Below are positions 11,708 through 21,240 of a stretch of DNA of 64,000 nucleotides, piece by piece. Location: assembly GCF_051020955.1 (NCBI RefSeq), contig NC_135016.1, forward strand, positions 13,746,501 through 13,810,500. Direction: 5' to 3'. The DNA is from Megalopta genalis (lineage: Eukaryota > Arthropoda > Insecta > Hymenoptera > Halictidae). The notes below the pieces were generated by a model, which did no database searches, was not told where the DNA came from, and was given only the letters and a program-made list of their open reading frames with translations. A program made the position numbers and the translations under genes. The stretch's first letter is position 1. Each line of letters starts with the position of its first letter.

Positions 11708-12500
11708 CCACTCCGATCCTGAATCTTCGGAAGCTCGCTTACGGAACTCTGCCAATCGCAAACAAAAGCTGACTGTTCAACGGCAGTAACTCGAAAACAA
11801 ATTTTCTGTTGCATCATTCGCAAACGATGCACGCGTATTGAATAATCCGGCATTACCGCAGGGTAAACCTGCTCACCGATACCTACCATCCTCCGTGGTG
11901 CGAGCCGAGTATCGGAGCTAACACCTTCCGAACTCGATTGATCAACCTCGTTACGGTAAGAGCCGACACGAGGAAAAAGAGGAAAAGAACGGCGGACTTG
12001 ACCACGTCGGCCGTCTATAAAGGTCAATCACGTGGTGCTTAGCAGGATCGCGTCGTGGAAGAAGCTTCTTCGAAATCAAGCGGAATTCCTCGGAACCGCT
12101 TCGAAGCCGGGATACCCGTCGGGGGCCGTGTTGGTCGATTTCTGTTGTCATCGTAGCCCGGAGATGGACGTGAGAATGCGAATTCGTAGGCAAGGGGGCG
12201 TAAGAGGCCCGTCAGAAGGCCTTAGGCTGGCTCATTACCAGCAATTGTGGCCGAATGGCACCCTGCAGCGTGGTACACGGCTGCACCGGCACCAGCGACC
12301 TCGGCCACGGCCTGAACCTTCACCGGCGTCGACCGCAAGCCTGCCCCCGCCCGCCGCACGACAACGGAATTTAATTGCTCGATCAATCATTATTTTCGTG
12401 ACTCCGCGATCGCCACCGTGATCCACGTCCTTCGCGTGATTCGTCCTCCGTCGCTTTCTCTCGGTTTTCAGCTACGTTTCCTCGCCGTTGCACGCTGCTG
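11708..12500. other. GC-rich island
   Basis: G+C rises from about 11850 to 12490 with several CpG-rich runs. Open frames at 11951-12426 overlap on both strands and have no domain. The 172-codon minus frame at 11509-12027 runs through the adjacent MITE and is not a gene. Confidence 0.4.
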
Positions 12501-12519
12501 CTCTAGGAACCAGAACCTA

Positions 12520-13101
12520 TTGGGTTGGCAACTAAGTAATTACGGATTTGTTCAATGAAATAAAAAATTTTTTTTTACTTGGAATGAAGTTTAATCGGTA
12601 ATGTATTTTCCATTTTGTTCGATGACCTTTTGCCATCTCTCTGACAACTTGAAAATTTCAAGCTCGTAGAAAGTCTGATCCTTTTCGGCCAAAAACTGAG
12701 TTAAGTGAGATTTTACAGCGTCATCATCGTTAAAAGTTTTACCGCGAAGGGAGTTGTCCAGGGATCGAAATAAGTGGTAATCCGATGGCGCGAGATCAGA
12801 GCTATATGGTGGGTGTAACATCAATTTCCAACCAATATCCATCAATTTTTGCCGAGTGGACAAAGACGTGTGCGGCCTAGCATTGTCCTGTTGGAAAATG
12901 ACACCTTTGCGATTGACCATTTCTGGTCGCATTTCCCTGACCGCTGCATTCAATTTGTCCAGTTGCTAACATTCACGGATAATAAAAAATAACATAATAA
13001 TAATAATAATAATTTTATAATATAACATTTACGGATATCATAAAAATGGGAGTGAGAGACATCTATAACTGAAATCGGCAATTATTTAGTTGCCAATCCG
13101 A
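12520..13101 (-). mobile_element. Deleted mariner, shared-deletion family, copy A (582 bp)
   Basis: Left end TTGGGTTGGCAACTAAGTAA; right end is its complement, ATTTAGTTGCCAATCCGA, with drift in the last bases. TA flanks at 12518-12519 and 13102-13103. The end sequence and the protein resemble cecropia-type mariners (the Hsmar1 group). Minus-strand orientation. The join between the deleted 5' part and the remaining 3' part lies in a (TAA)n-rich stretch near 12990-13020, as in the two sister copies. Confidence 0.95.
12591..12953 (-). pseudogene. Mariner transposase C-terminal half, copy A
   Basis: A 120-codon frame covering the second and third catalytic aspartates: QQDNARPH near residue 23 and LAPSDYHLF near 58, with 34 residues between (DD34D). 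It ends with RWQKVIEQNGKYITD, the normal family C-terminus. The frame begins at TTG (Leu in the parent protein), four codons after a TAG that replaces what is probably a Gln codon. The N-terminal helix-turn-helix domain and the first Asp are deleted, so the product could not transpose. Differences from copies B and C include E-to-K in the IGWELM block and RG-to-LE near residue 98. Confidence 0.93.
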
Positions 13102-13109
13102 TATTTCGC

Positions 13110-13265
13110 ACAGAAAGTCAATTTTTTCATGTTTTCATGATCAACCCTTTACGCTGGCATTCAAAGTTTTCACGATCGTTCGACGATCGCGCCACCCGGC
13201 TACTCCCAGTCTATTTTATTTTTAAACTTTAATCTTTCTGAATAATCTAGTATACAGGATCAGAG
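13110..13265. other. Short spacer with a TTAA-like element end
   Basis: AACCCTTTACGCTGGCATTC near 13144 resembles the CCCTTTGCGC ends seen at other TTAA elements in the window, but it is preceded by ATCAACC and not TTAACC, and no partner end was found. Otherwise unremarkable. Confidence 0.3.
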
Positions 13266-13525
13266 TTGTGCAGAATTATAATTGAATTACTCAAGGAATT
13301 GTAATTGCAAAGTAATTCAATCATGTTAGAATTCAATTATATTGTAATTCGTAATTCAGATCATCAGACGATTAAATTGCAATGTAATTCATAATTCAGA
13401 TCTCCGATCAATTAAATTACAATGTAATTCGTAATTCAGGGTACAATTACAAAATATTAACTAATTCAATTACATTAATCACGAATTATGATGTAATTGA
13501 ATTAAAATTACGAATTACAAAATTT
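13266..13525. repeat. AATTACAATGTAATTC-type degenerate palindromic array, copy 2
   Basis: At least four units of AATTACAATGTAATTCGTAA separated by TCAGATC-type spacers, with many self-complementary CAATTACAT/ATGTAATTG words. The left edge matches the reverse complement of the right edge of the array at 6360-6790. Confidence 0.7.
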
Positions 13526-13908
13526 CCAGATCAATAGTGGCTATCCTTTGTTCAAATTTCCAAATTCATACGAACTTTATTATAAATAATTGCAGTCCCG
13601 TGCCATCGAATCAGGACCGTCCAAAATGTTCAACTCTTTCGATTTTTCCGTTCTTTCATGTTTTATATCGTCGCTGTTATATAACACGTTTGTATATCTT
13701 CATGTCAGAAGTAAATAGAAAATAAAAATATAAGAATATGATTTTCTTCGGCAATTTCATTCATCTCTTAAATAATTTTAATAAGTTGTAATTAACATAA
13801 CCATGTTTTTAGTTTCTTTCGAATTTTATTGTTATTCTATATTCCACCTATACATTTCTCCCATGAGAAAATGCGGCAGGAAGAAGATGTTCGAATGTGG
13901 ACGAATTA
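13526..13908. other. AT-rich noncoding spacer
   Basis: No repeat or element end recognised. A 62-codon frame at 13537-13725 has no supporting features. Confidence 0.5.
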
Positions 13909-14072
13909 CAGTAAATTCTCCGTCATTGACCTTCCAACCTACGTTTTTATAGTTACAGATTGTCAACAATTATAAAAAAAAACGAGCCGCAAGGCTTGAA
14001 TAACCGTATCTCCTCGTCCCAAATTGTCCATTTTTTTGCACAATTTGAACGTCAATTAGGGAGAATTTACTG
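13909..14072. mobile_element. Palindromic MITE, CAGTAAATTCTCC family, copy 2 (partly deleted)
   Basis: Left end CAGTAAATTCTCCGTCATTG, right end AATTAGGGAGAATTTACTG, TA on both sides (13907-13908, 14073-14074). At 164 bp it lacks part of the left arm relative to the roughly 212-bp copies; the right arm (GCCGCAAGGCTTGAATAACC onward) is complete. Confidence 0.9.
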
Positions 14073-14252
14073 TATTGATTTGACAATTGCAATCTATGCA
14101 GAGTGCCGAATGACGTCGATGACAAAAATTAATCGAACATTTGCACTTCGTTGACATTGTATTCACTCTATTATAAATCCAAAATTTTGCTCATCCGCTT
14201 TTCAGACCACTGTGCGGCGCCGCTCTATTATGTTAATCTCCCGCCGGAACTA

Positions 14253-14831
14253 TTGGGTTGGCAACTAAGTAATTGCCGATTTCAGTAATAGATGTCTCTC
14301 ACTCCCATTTTTATGAAATCCGCAAATGTTATATTATAAAATTATTATTATTATTATGTTATTTTTTATTATCCGTGAATGTTAGCAACTGGACAAATTG
14401 AATGCAGCGGTCAAGGAAAAGCGACCAGAATTGGTCAATCGTAAAGGTGTCATTTTCCAGCAGGACAATGCTAGGCCGCACACGTCTTTGTCCACTCGGC
14501 AAAAATTGATGGATATTGGTTGGGAATTGATGTTACACCCACCATATAGCTCTGATCTCGCGCCATCGGATTACCACTTATTTCGATCCGTGGACTACTC
14601 CCTTCGTGGTAAAACTTTTAACGATGATGACGCTGTAAAATCTCACTTAACTCAGTTTTTGGCCGAAAAGGATCAGACTTTCTACGAGCGTGGAATTTTC
14701 AAGTTGTCAGAGAGATGGCAAAAGGTCATCGAACAAAATGGAAAATACATTACAGATTAAACTTCATTCCAAGTAAAAAAAAATTTATTATTTCATTGAA
14801 CAAATCGGCAATTACTTAGTTGCCAACCCAA
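14253..14831 (+). mobile_element. Deleted mariner, shared-deletion family, copy B (579 bp)
   Basis: Left end TTGGGTTGGCAACTAAGTAA; right end is its exact complement, TTACTTAGTTGCCAACCCAA. TA flanks at 14251-14252 and 14832-14833. Opposite orientation to copies A and C. The structure is the same: terminal repeat, about 90 bp of 5' sequence, a (TTA)n-rich join, then the 3' half of the transposase. The ends are the cleanest of the three. Confidence 0.96.
14398..14760 (+). pseudogene. Mariner transposase C-terminal half, copy B
   Basis: A 120-codon frame with QQDNARPH and LAPSDYHLF spaced as DD34D and the terminal RWQKVIEQNGKYITD. It is preceded in frame by GAA TGT TAG CAA CTG, so the parental coding sequence continues upstream for a few codons past a TAG before reaching the deletion join. 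It differs from copy C at six codons, every one changing the residue. N-terminal DNA-binding domain and first catalytic Asp are absent. Expression as a truncated protein is possible in principle but nothing in the sequence supports it. Confidence 0.93.
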
Positions 14832-14849
14832 TATAACGACTCGAGTAAT

Positions 14850-15545
14850 CCGAAATTTATTTTCCAGTTTCCCCGGGCACCGGTCGTCGTAACCGTTCGA
14901 AAAAAGGTATCTAAGACCGGCCGCCCTCGCCTCCGCCCGTTTCTCCAGTAGAAAGTGGTAAAGGGGTGCGGATGCAGGTCGGGCAGGGGGCAATATTTTC
15001 ATGGCGCTTAGCGGCAGGCCGAGCCCGGACGGCTCCCATCCGCGCAGCACGACACTTTATTTCCGAATGTATCGGCGGTCCCAGCAGTGCGCCGTGACAT
15101 ACAGACGAGCGCACACAACCGGCCGCTCGTGTGCGCGGCTATATTTTCCTGAATATATGTAGCGCCTGTATATACATACATCGAAGATTAATCGAGTCAA
15201 AAGGCCGCGGTCGTTACAAAGTGTGCCGCCCGCCGCGACACAAAACCCATGCATTACCGGCCGAACGTTGTCGAAGGAAGACCGCGTTCATGTTCTAACG
15301 TTCATCTTGTCTCCGTCGATACACCCACGCTGCCCCTCGTGCCTTAACAAACCGAAGGGGGACGCTGGCGCGAGGGGGTTGCGTCGCGACGAGTCGCGTC
15401 GCGTCCGGTCGCCGCGAAATCCGCCGACTGTGTCTGCGTCCACGTCGGCGAAACGCTCGCACGGGGCGATCGACAAAGAGGGCCCTGCGGATCTGTACAG
15501 GCTGGATCGAAATTATACAGTGACAAGGTAAAGGGTCTGTTATGG
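14850..15545. other. GC-rich island
   Basis: CpG-rich, about 700 bp, directly after mariner copy B. Frames at 15223-15561 are open on both strands and Arg-rich, with no domain. GACAAGGTAAAGGGTC near 15520 is a possible but weak plus-strand splice donor. Function unknown. Confidence 0.4.
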
Positions 15546-15612
15546 AACGCCGCTCATCCAAGCATCGCTAAAAAAATTCATAACGTTAAGTATTTATTGC
15601 GCTAACGTAACG

Positions 15613-16325
15613 GTAAGTGTTTAGTTATACACCGAATTAGAAACTTGTTAGTGAGCCAATTACTGTGCCCAGTGAGGTGACGTTCGGAGCTTTCGACAAA
15701 TTAAATAACATTTTCAACTTAGATCGCGATTCTTAAAACCTTTAAATTAGGATGCTGATGTATTTTATATAAACGCGAATTTTTTTTCATTGAGATACAG
15801 AAAGAAGACAAAATATTTAAGATAATGGATGAAACGGTTTTTGGGTGGATTATTGTGTCTTGAAAAGATGGAATGTTAAATATGTCTAAGAAAAATGTAA
15901 CAAAATATATATATCCAAGAAGTCGATTATATTATTGTTTTTCTGTAATTTAAATGAGTTTTATGAATACAATAGTTTATTCCTTTATTTTGGATAGCAT
16001 CATTTTTGTTTGTTTCATCTTTATTTGCAACATGTTTCTTAAATCCTTTAACAAGATCAAAAGCAAGAAGAATTGAAGTTTTCAATATTTGTAAATTAAA
16101 AATGTTGTATATGATGTAAGTAAAATTATTGTAAGGGCATAGTAACTATGGAAGGGCATAGCAATAACACGCTTACCCTATTTATCTCATAAAAAACATA
16201 ATCTCATTTCTTGATGGCCTTTACTTAATATTATAGAAAGTGCCAAATGTGAAAAGCAAAAGTACTTAATATATGAATTAATTGTAAACTTTTTGTCATT
16301 ACGCAATGTAATTTCTTCATTTTAC
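15613..16325 (+). repeat. Dispersed repeat R1, copy 2
   Basis: Starts near GTAAGTGTTTAG; CCAATTACTGTGCCCAGTGA follows at about 15656. Then come AAGAAGTCGATTATATTATT (15918), AAATTATTGTAAGGGCATAG (16123) and the inverted end motif AATAACACGCTTACC (16162-16176). Homology to copy 1 carries on through CTATTTATCTCAT to about 16325. It has no mariner, so it serves as an empty site for 8645-9208. No coding capacity. Confidence 0.65.
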
Positions 16326-16880
16326 ACATACCATGTTCGATCACTAGGACGTCAATGAAATTTTCAGCACGACGAGATCTACAAAACGCATTTTTTAAAT
16401 TTTCGTTATAGACTCAGATGAGAAAGTCAAAAAACGCGAGCTTTTCATTTTTATTTCCATTCCAAATACATAATAGCAAAATCAACCCTTTGCACTCTAA
16501 CATCGTGACCGACTCGCGACAACGATTTCGAACAAAATTTACCACATGTATACATTGTTCATTTATCTTAAACCGAAATAAGCTTTAATTTATCCGTTAT
16601 CAATACACGATCATTAGAGTTAATGCAGACATACAATAAATATACATTGTCTTACCCTTGCAAGAATTTAATCACAACAAAGAAGTTGTAATTAGTGTAA
16701 AAATGAAATAAATCGTAGGACAATCGTACGTATCTTAAAAAAAAATTCAAGTCGATTAAAAAAATTATTCAATTGTTATTAAAATTAGTCGAATCCTAAA
16801 CAAGCTATACCTCGCTTTATATGCAGAAAGAATAGAAAGATCAGTGTACTCAAATACAGGGAACACACCCTGTATATTCG
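16326..16880. other. AT-rich spacer with a small palindrome
   Basis: AATCAACCCTTTGCACTC near 16480 resembles a decayed TTAA-type element end without a partner. TACAGGGAACACACCCTGTA at 16856-16875 is a 20-bp inverted motif with a TACAGGG end like those of the TA-targeting MITEs. Otherwise nothing. Confidence 0.35.
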
Positions 16881-17600
16881 AAGCTCCGTCGCTCTCCCGC
16901 GCAACAAGTTAACAAGCCTAACAGGGGGCGATAAAAATTGCAGCAGTCAGAGACTTCACCGCGTTAGGTCCATCGAGAGCGGCTTTCATCGGAGCCTTCA
17001 CCTACTTGCAGCCAGAACAAATGTCTTTTCGCTGTTCGGATCGGCGGGCCCATATTAGATCAATTATTCAACGGTAATCGGCCGATACTAACAGCCGATA
17101 AAAAGCCTGGGCCCTCGCAGCTCCCGGGGTGAAATCGGCGATCGGCACGAAGACGGACCCGGGTGCGTGAAAAATGGCACGTGAACGGCGTCTAAGAGCG
17201 ACAAACGAGGTGTGCGCGAATCCACCTTCGTTAATGCTCGCCTCTTACCATAATCTAATATCCGCTGATATATTGGGCGAGCCGGTAGGGTGCCGAAGGT
17301 GCGCAAAGGTCGTAACACCGGGGGTCGGCCCCGTAGATATTTACAATTTTAATCATCGTCTCTGCGTGGGACTCATTCGGACGCGGCAACTCGCGATTCC
17401 TTCTTCGAATCCGCCTTCCGCCGGACAGTTTTCATTTCGTATGACGAATCACGTGTCCGGTAATTATTGAAACGTGTGTATAAGGGAGATACGGTCCCGA
17501 TCGTCCTTCGAGAAACAATAACGGCGCGGTTCTTCAGAAGTCGTTCGGCGCGCGGCGGTACCGATCGCGATTCCGGCTGGTCGAACGTCTCGATACGGAC
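16881..17600. other. GC-rich island
   Basis: Moderate to high G+C, with overlapping open frames on both strands (17088-17470) and no recognisable domain. It ends at the TTAA element at 17611. Confidence 0.4.
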
Positions 17601-17610
17601 TGTGTTTTAA

Positions 17611-17851
17611 CACGTTCCGTGCCGAGCTTTTTTTACTCGAATCTTCACACTTTGATATTTTACTAAAACTTGATGTATTACGTGCAATTATTAATTCTCG
17701 TACACATAACAACGTAACAAAAACTTATCAACGCCCATTCTTGCGGTGGAAATTGATTCTTCGGTTCTAAATTTCTTGTAAACAATTTGTTCAGTTCACT
17801 AAGTAAACATGCAAGCGTGTACCATCGATGGTACACGTGGCACGGAACGTG
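17611..17851 (+). mobile_element. 241-bp TTAA MITE, copy 1
   Basis: Ends CACGTTCCGTGCCGAGC and, inverted, GTGGCACGGAACGTG, between TTAA at 17607-17610 and TTAA at 17852-17855. A TTAA duplication is the signature of piggyBac-superfamily insertion. The element is almost identical over its full length to the reverse complement of 60129-60369. Near its right end it carries the perfect 20-bp palindrome GTGTACCATCGATGGTACAC. The right TTAA also serves as the left TTAA of the next element. Noncoding; mobilised, if at all, by a transposase encoded elsewhere. Confidence 0.93.
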
Positions 17852-17855
17852 TTAA

Positions 17856-18444
17856 CCAGTTGACGAGTATACTCGTCATGGAGACGTGGCAGTATTTTGT
17901 ATCAAATATTAGTATCTTAAAAGTTATTGGTAAAATAAGTATTTTGTATTTTGTATCGTCGTGTGTAAAAAGTAGCGACCATTGGCTATTTGAATTGTAA
18001 TTTTAGTGAGAACAAAAATATATTCCCAAATTTCAAGATGTTTAGAATATTTTGAGGCCTGGCCAGAATAAAACAAACAAATAAAAGATATGAATAATTA
18101 TATGAATAATTCACAATATTGGTGTTCGACATGCAAAGTGCCATTATGTATCGCTCCTTACTTTGCTGAATTCCACTCTACAGCAGCAATTTGAGTTTTT
18201 AACTTTTATAAGTATTTGATTTTTCCTGCGTTTTTCGTTTATTATGTATGTACTATATGTTAATGTTAAGTGAATAAGTAAATATTAGTAACAAAATTGT
18301 TAATTTTATAAAATAAAATCGTCTTTTGGATCCAATATTTTAACAGCGACGCTTACTCTGTGTTTGCGAGTATACTCGTCATCGCTTGATTCTCACGACA
18401 CATGTAGATGCGCGGTCTGAAAAGGAGGCGCAACAGCTAATTGG
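17856..18444 (+). mobile_element. First module of the composite: 589-bp piggyBac-type MITE
   Basis: TTAA-bounded unit with terminal repeats CCAGTTGACG and, inverted, CAGCTAATTGG. Near both ends is a palindrome based on GACGAGTATACTCGTC (17862-17877, and shortened at 18366-18380). The interior from about 17985 to 18440 is almost identical to 44110-44573, and the first 100 bp or so is more diverged. Confidence 0.85.
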
Positions 18445-18448
18445 TTAA

Positions 18449-18675
18449 CCACGAAATAAGCGTCTATTTCAACAATAGCATCGTAGAATGGAGATGCGAC
18501 TACAGATCATCGATATCGTATCGATATCTTACCGATACTTAACGATATATCGGCAATATCGGTAAAATATCGTTCAGCCAAATGAAAAGACTGTCCGTGT
18601 AGTTTCATCAAGATGCATATTTTACGTATTGTACATTTTTTATTTAATTTTAATTTATTTAATGGACAGGAAAAA
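18449..18675. repeat. Segment K, shared with 44582-44810
   Basis: About 227 bp nearly identical between the two sites, starting just beyond the internal TTAA. It contains ATCGATATCGTATCGATATC followed by further TATCG and CGATA words (18510-18566), a cluster of self-complementary motifs that includes TATCGATA, the core of the insect DREF site. Regulatory use is inference only. Confidence 0.85.
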
Positions 18676-18882
18676 TGTTTCCGTTACAAATCTTCTACAT
18701 GAGTACGAATGTTTTCATCATTGAAATATATAAAGATCGCAAGATATGGAATAAAATGGACAAAATAGCCTTTGAGCGAGTTACTGTGCCTTTAAAAAGT
18801 TGAAAAATTAGTTTTCTATGTGTCAGCCACTGAGCCTTTTTTATTTACAGGGTGTCAATTTCTGTACACTGACCTAGTTACT

Positions 18883-18910
18883 GTGTCTAAATATATATAT
18901 ATTTAGACAC
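18883..18910. repeat. 28-bp perfect palindrome
   Basis: GTGTCTAAATATAT followed by its exact complement, at the point where this copy departs from its paralogue at 44900. It marks the left edge of the inverted duplication. Confidence 0.9.
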
Positions 18911-18911
18911 G

Positions 18912-18947
18912 CACGTGATTTTCTTTTCTTCTTTTGAATATATATTT

Positions 18948-18994
<47 letters not shown>

Positions 18995-19344
18995 TTGTTT
19001 TTCAATTATTATGATCAGTTCTAGGTAAATAATCCTACAACAAAAATGTGGAAACATAAAATAATCCGTATTAAATCATTTGTCATAAATTATTATATAT
19101 ATATATATATATAATAATTTATGACAAATGATTTAATACGGATTATTATATATATATATATATATATTAATTATTATATATATATATATATAATAATTTA
19201 TGACAAATGATTTAATACGGATTATTTTATGTTTCCACATTTTTGTTGTAGGATTATTTACCTAGAACTGATCATAATAATTGAAAAACAAGTATATATA
19301 TATATACAAAATATATATTCAAAAGAAGAAAAGAAAATCACGTG
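18912..19344. repeat. 433-bp inverted duplication with TA-repeat core
   Basis: The left arm (CACGTGATTTTCTTTTCTTC onward, through TCAATTATTATGATCAGTTC and AATCCGTATTAAATCATTTG) is repeated in reverse complement on the right and ends AAGAAAATCACGTG at 19344. A third short piece of the arm lies at about 19112-19146 between (TA)n runs. The paralogue at 44930-45080 has a single unduplicated version. The palindrome therefore arose here, perhaps by template switching at TA repeats. Confidence 0.9.
18947..18992. repeat. (TA)n microsatellite
   Basis: An uninterrupted TA run of more than 40 bp in the left arm of the inverted duplication; the right arm carries a much shorter run near 19294-19304. Confidence 0.95.
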
Positions 19345-19961
19345 TGACGTACAGACATTTCACTCTGAAAAGGAGGCGCCACAGCTGACTGGTTAAATGC
19401 CTAAATAATGATGTGAAGAGGACAGAATTTTATTGCCTTGTCGTACCATTTTCTTCATAGTTACATTGATAACCACCTATTCGATTGTAATAACTTCTTA
19501 GAAGAAGAAGAATATTTATATTGCCATCAGAGGGCTCAGTGATTAACGCGCGCATCGAGAAGTACGTGAATGCTTAATGCAGTTACAGTGCACAGTTGGA
19601 AAAACGAGACGTAAATTTGTTACAATTACTGAATTACTGTAAATAAAGAAATATATCTAAGAAGTCAATTATATTATTAGTTTCCTGTCATTCGGGCAAG
19701 TTTCATGAATACAATAGTTTATTCTTTTATTTTAGAAAGCATCAGTTTTGTTTTTCCTCCAGCTTTATTTGCAACGTGTTCCTTAAGCCATTTTATAGAT
19801 CTTAAGAAATTAAAGTTTCGATTCAGCTGTGAAAATTACAGATCGAATTTTATTTAAGGAATTCATTATCATTAATCCAACAATGCCCTTCTTAAATATA
19901 AGCAAAATTATTGTAAGGGCACAGAGTGACCAGAAGGGCGCACAGTAATTAACACACTTAC

Positions 19962-20560
19962 TTCGCGTGTGTTCTAATCATTCTTCTGAACACAGAACAG
20001 CCGATTACAATACGCATAAGAATCTATCGATCGGGATCGAAATTTTGATCGGCCGAACTGTCGATCATTGGAATCTGTGTAGCACCGGTGGTCGAATAGA
20101 GTAGCGACAACACGTGGGTACGCGTAATTAAACGGGGAGAGGCCTGATAACTTGACGTGGCGCCGGTTTAACGCGTTAATTATCTCGTTCTTGCGAGTAC
20201 AGTCCAGTTAATGAGGCTTTCGCTTGTAACTCGCCTCCTACGTGCCCAGCACGCGCGCTCATCCCGTTGAAATTGCTTTTATCGTTCGTTTATCCGGCTC
20301 CATACCCTGATCCCGTATTCGTAATATTATTTACGGTCCTGTAAATCCGAAACAGCCGCTCACGGTTTTCCATGCCGGCTGAAAAAGTCGCTACGGACAG
20401 TCTTATCCCCTTCCTCAACAGTAAACCCGCGGGGGATTAAGATAGCAGATAGGACGATGGGTTTCTAGGCTAATGGCGAATCGAATTGTTCACGAATATT
20501 CGTGTTTCTCCTCGGGTCAATCGTTCTGCTGGGTGTACCACTTAAATGTAAGAATACTGT
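19962..20560. other. Moderately GC-rich stretch
   Basis: Mixed composition with CpG-containing patches (20080-20450) and no long open frame. Nothing recognised; it could be conserved noncoding DNA. Confidence 0.4.
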
Positions 20561-21240
20561 TCAGTAAAGGCTTCGAACGAGCAACAAAAATGACGGAAAA
20601 GAAATCTCTTTAAAACAAATTCTCGGATTATGTACTGATATTTTGTTTGCTATTTCCTTATGAAAGAATTAAAAGTTATAATTTAGCGACAGAAAAGTAG
20701 AATTTTTATAAGTAAATTACGGTTTTTAAACAAATTTGTGAAAAAGGTAGACCTTCATAAATATCCAGTGTAGTTTAACTATGGCAATGTAGTGAACTAT
20801 TTCGTATGAAATGTTTCACATTTAACGAAACGATTCTAGAGCATATTATATGAAATAAATAAAGAGAGAGAGAGAGAGAGAGAGAGAGAACAATAATATA
20901 ATATAATATTCTTTTACAAGCTTTTACAAAACTTAACATACTTAATATTAATATTATAGTTAGAAGATTTCAAATTTTATCATTTTATGGAAACTAAGAA
21001 AAAAATATATGAGAAATGAATAAATATAGTTAATAAATAAATAATGAAAAAGATCTCTATAGAATATAATCTATAAAATACAGAAATAGCGTTACAATAA
21101 ACAATAACATAAGTCTAGTGTGTATAACAAGATTAATAACAATCAGCAAGCAGAATATTCAACTTTTTAAACAACTTTGTGTTGAGAAATATGTTGTAAT
21201 CAAATCGTATCAATAATAGAAAATTAAACAGCCTATAAAC
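20561..21240. other. AT-rich spacer with a GA microsatellite
   Basis: An (AG)n run of about 27 bp at 20863-20889, then a short (AATAT)n-like stretch. No gene or element end seen. Confidence 0.6.

Larger units (their letters stand above)
17856..19392 (+). mobile_element. Composite TTAA element, copy 1 (one left end, two right ends)
   Basis: The left end CCAGTTGACGAG follows the TTAA at 17852-17855. Right ends of the form CTGAAAAGGAGGCGC(A/C)ACAGCT(A/G)A(C/T)TGG occur twice, ending at 18444 and at 19392, each followed by TTAA (18445-18448, 19393-19396). The copy at 43962-45125 has the same order, including the internal TTAA, so the whole block probably moved or was duplicated as a unit. The first module is 589 bp; the second holds the K segment (18449-18675), R1-type sequence and a large inverted duplication. 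No coding sequence. Confidence 0.72.
18773..19961 (+). repeat. Dispersed repeat R1, copy 3
   Basis: GAGTTACTGTGCC near 18778 and GTCAGCCACTGAGCC near 18823 match copy 1 at about 8265. AAGAAGTCAATTATATTATT (19658), ACAGATCGAATTTTATTTAA (19838) and AAAATTATTGTAAGGGCACA (19903) follow. The inverted end motif CAGTAATTAACACACTTAC closes the copy at 19961. The part up to 19392 lies inside the composite TTAA element. Confidence 0.65.

Noticed and set aside
11509..12027. 172-codon minus-strand open frame
   Set aside because: It reads through a whole palindromic MITE and then into a GC island; no domain.
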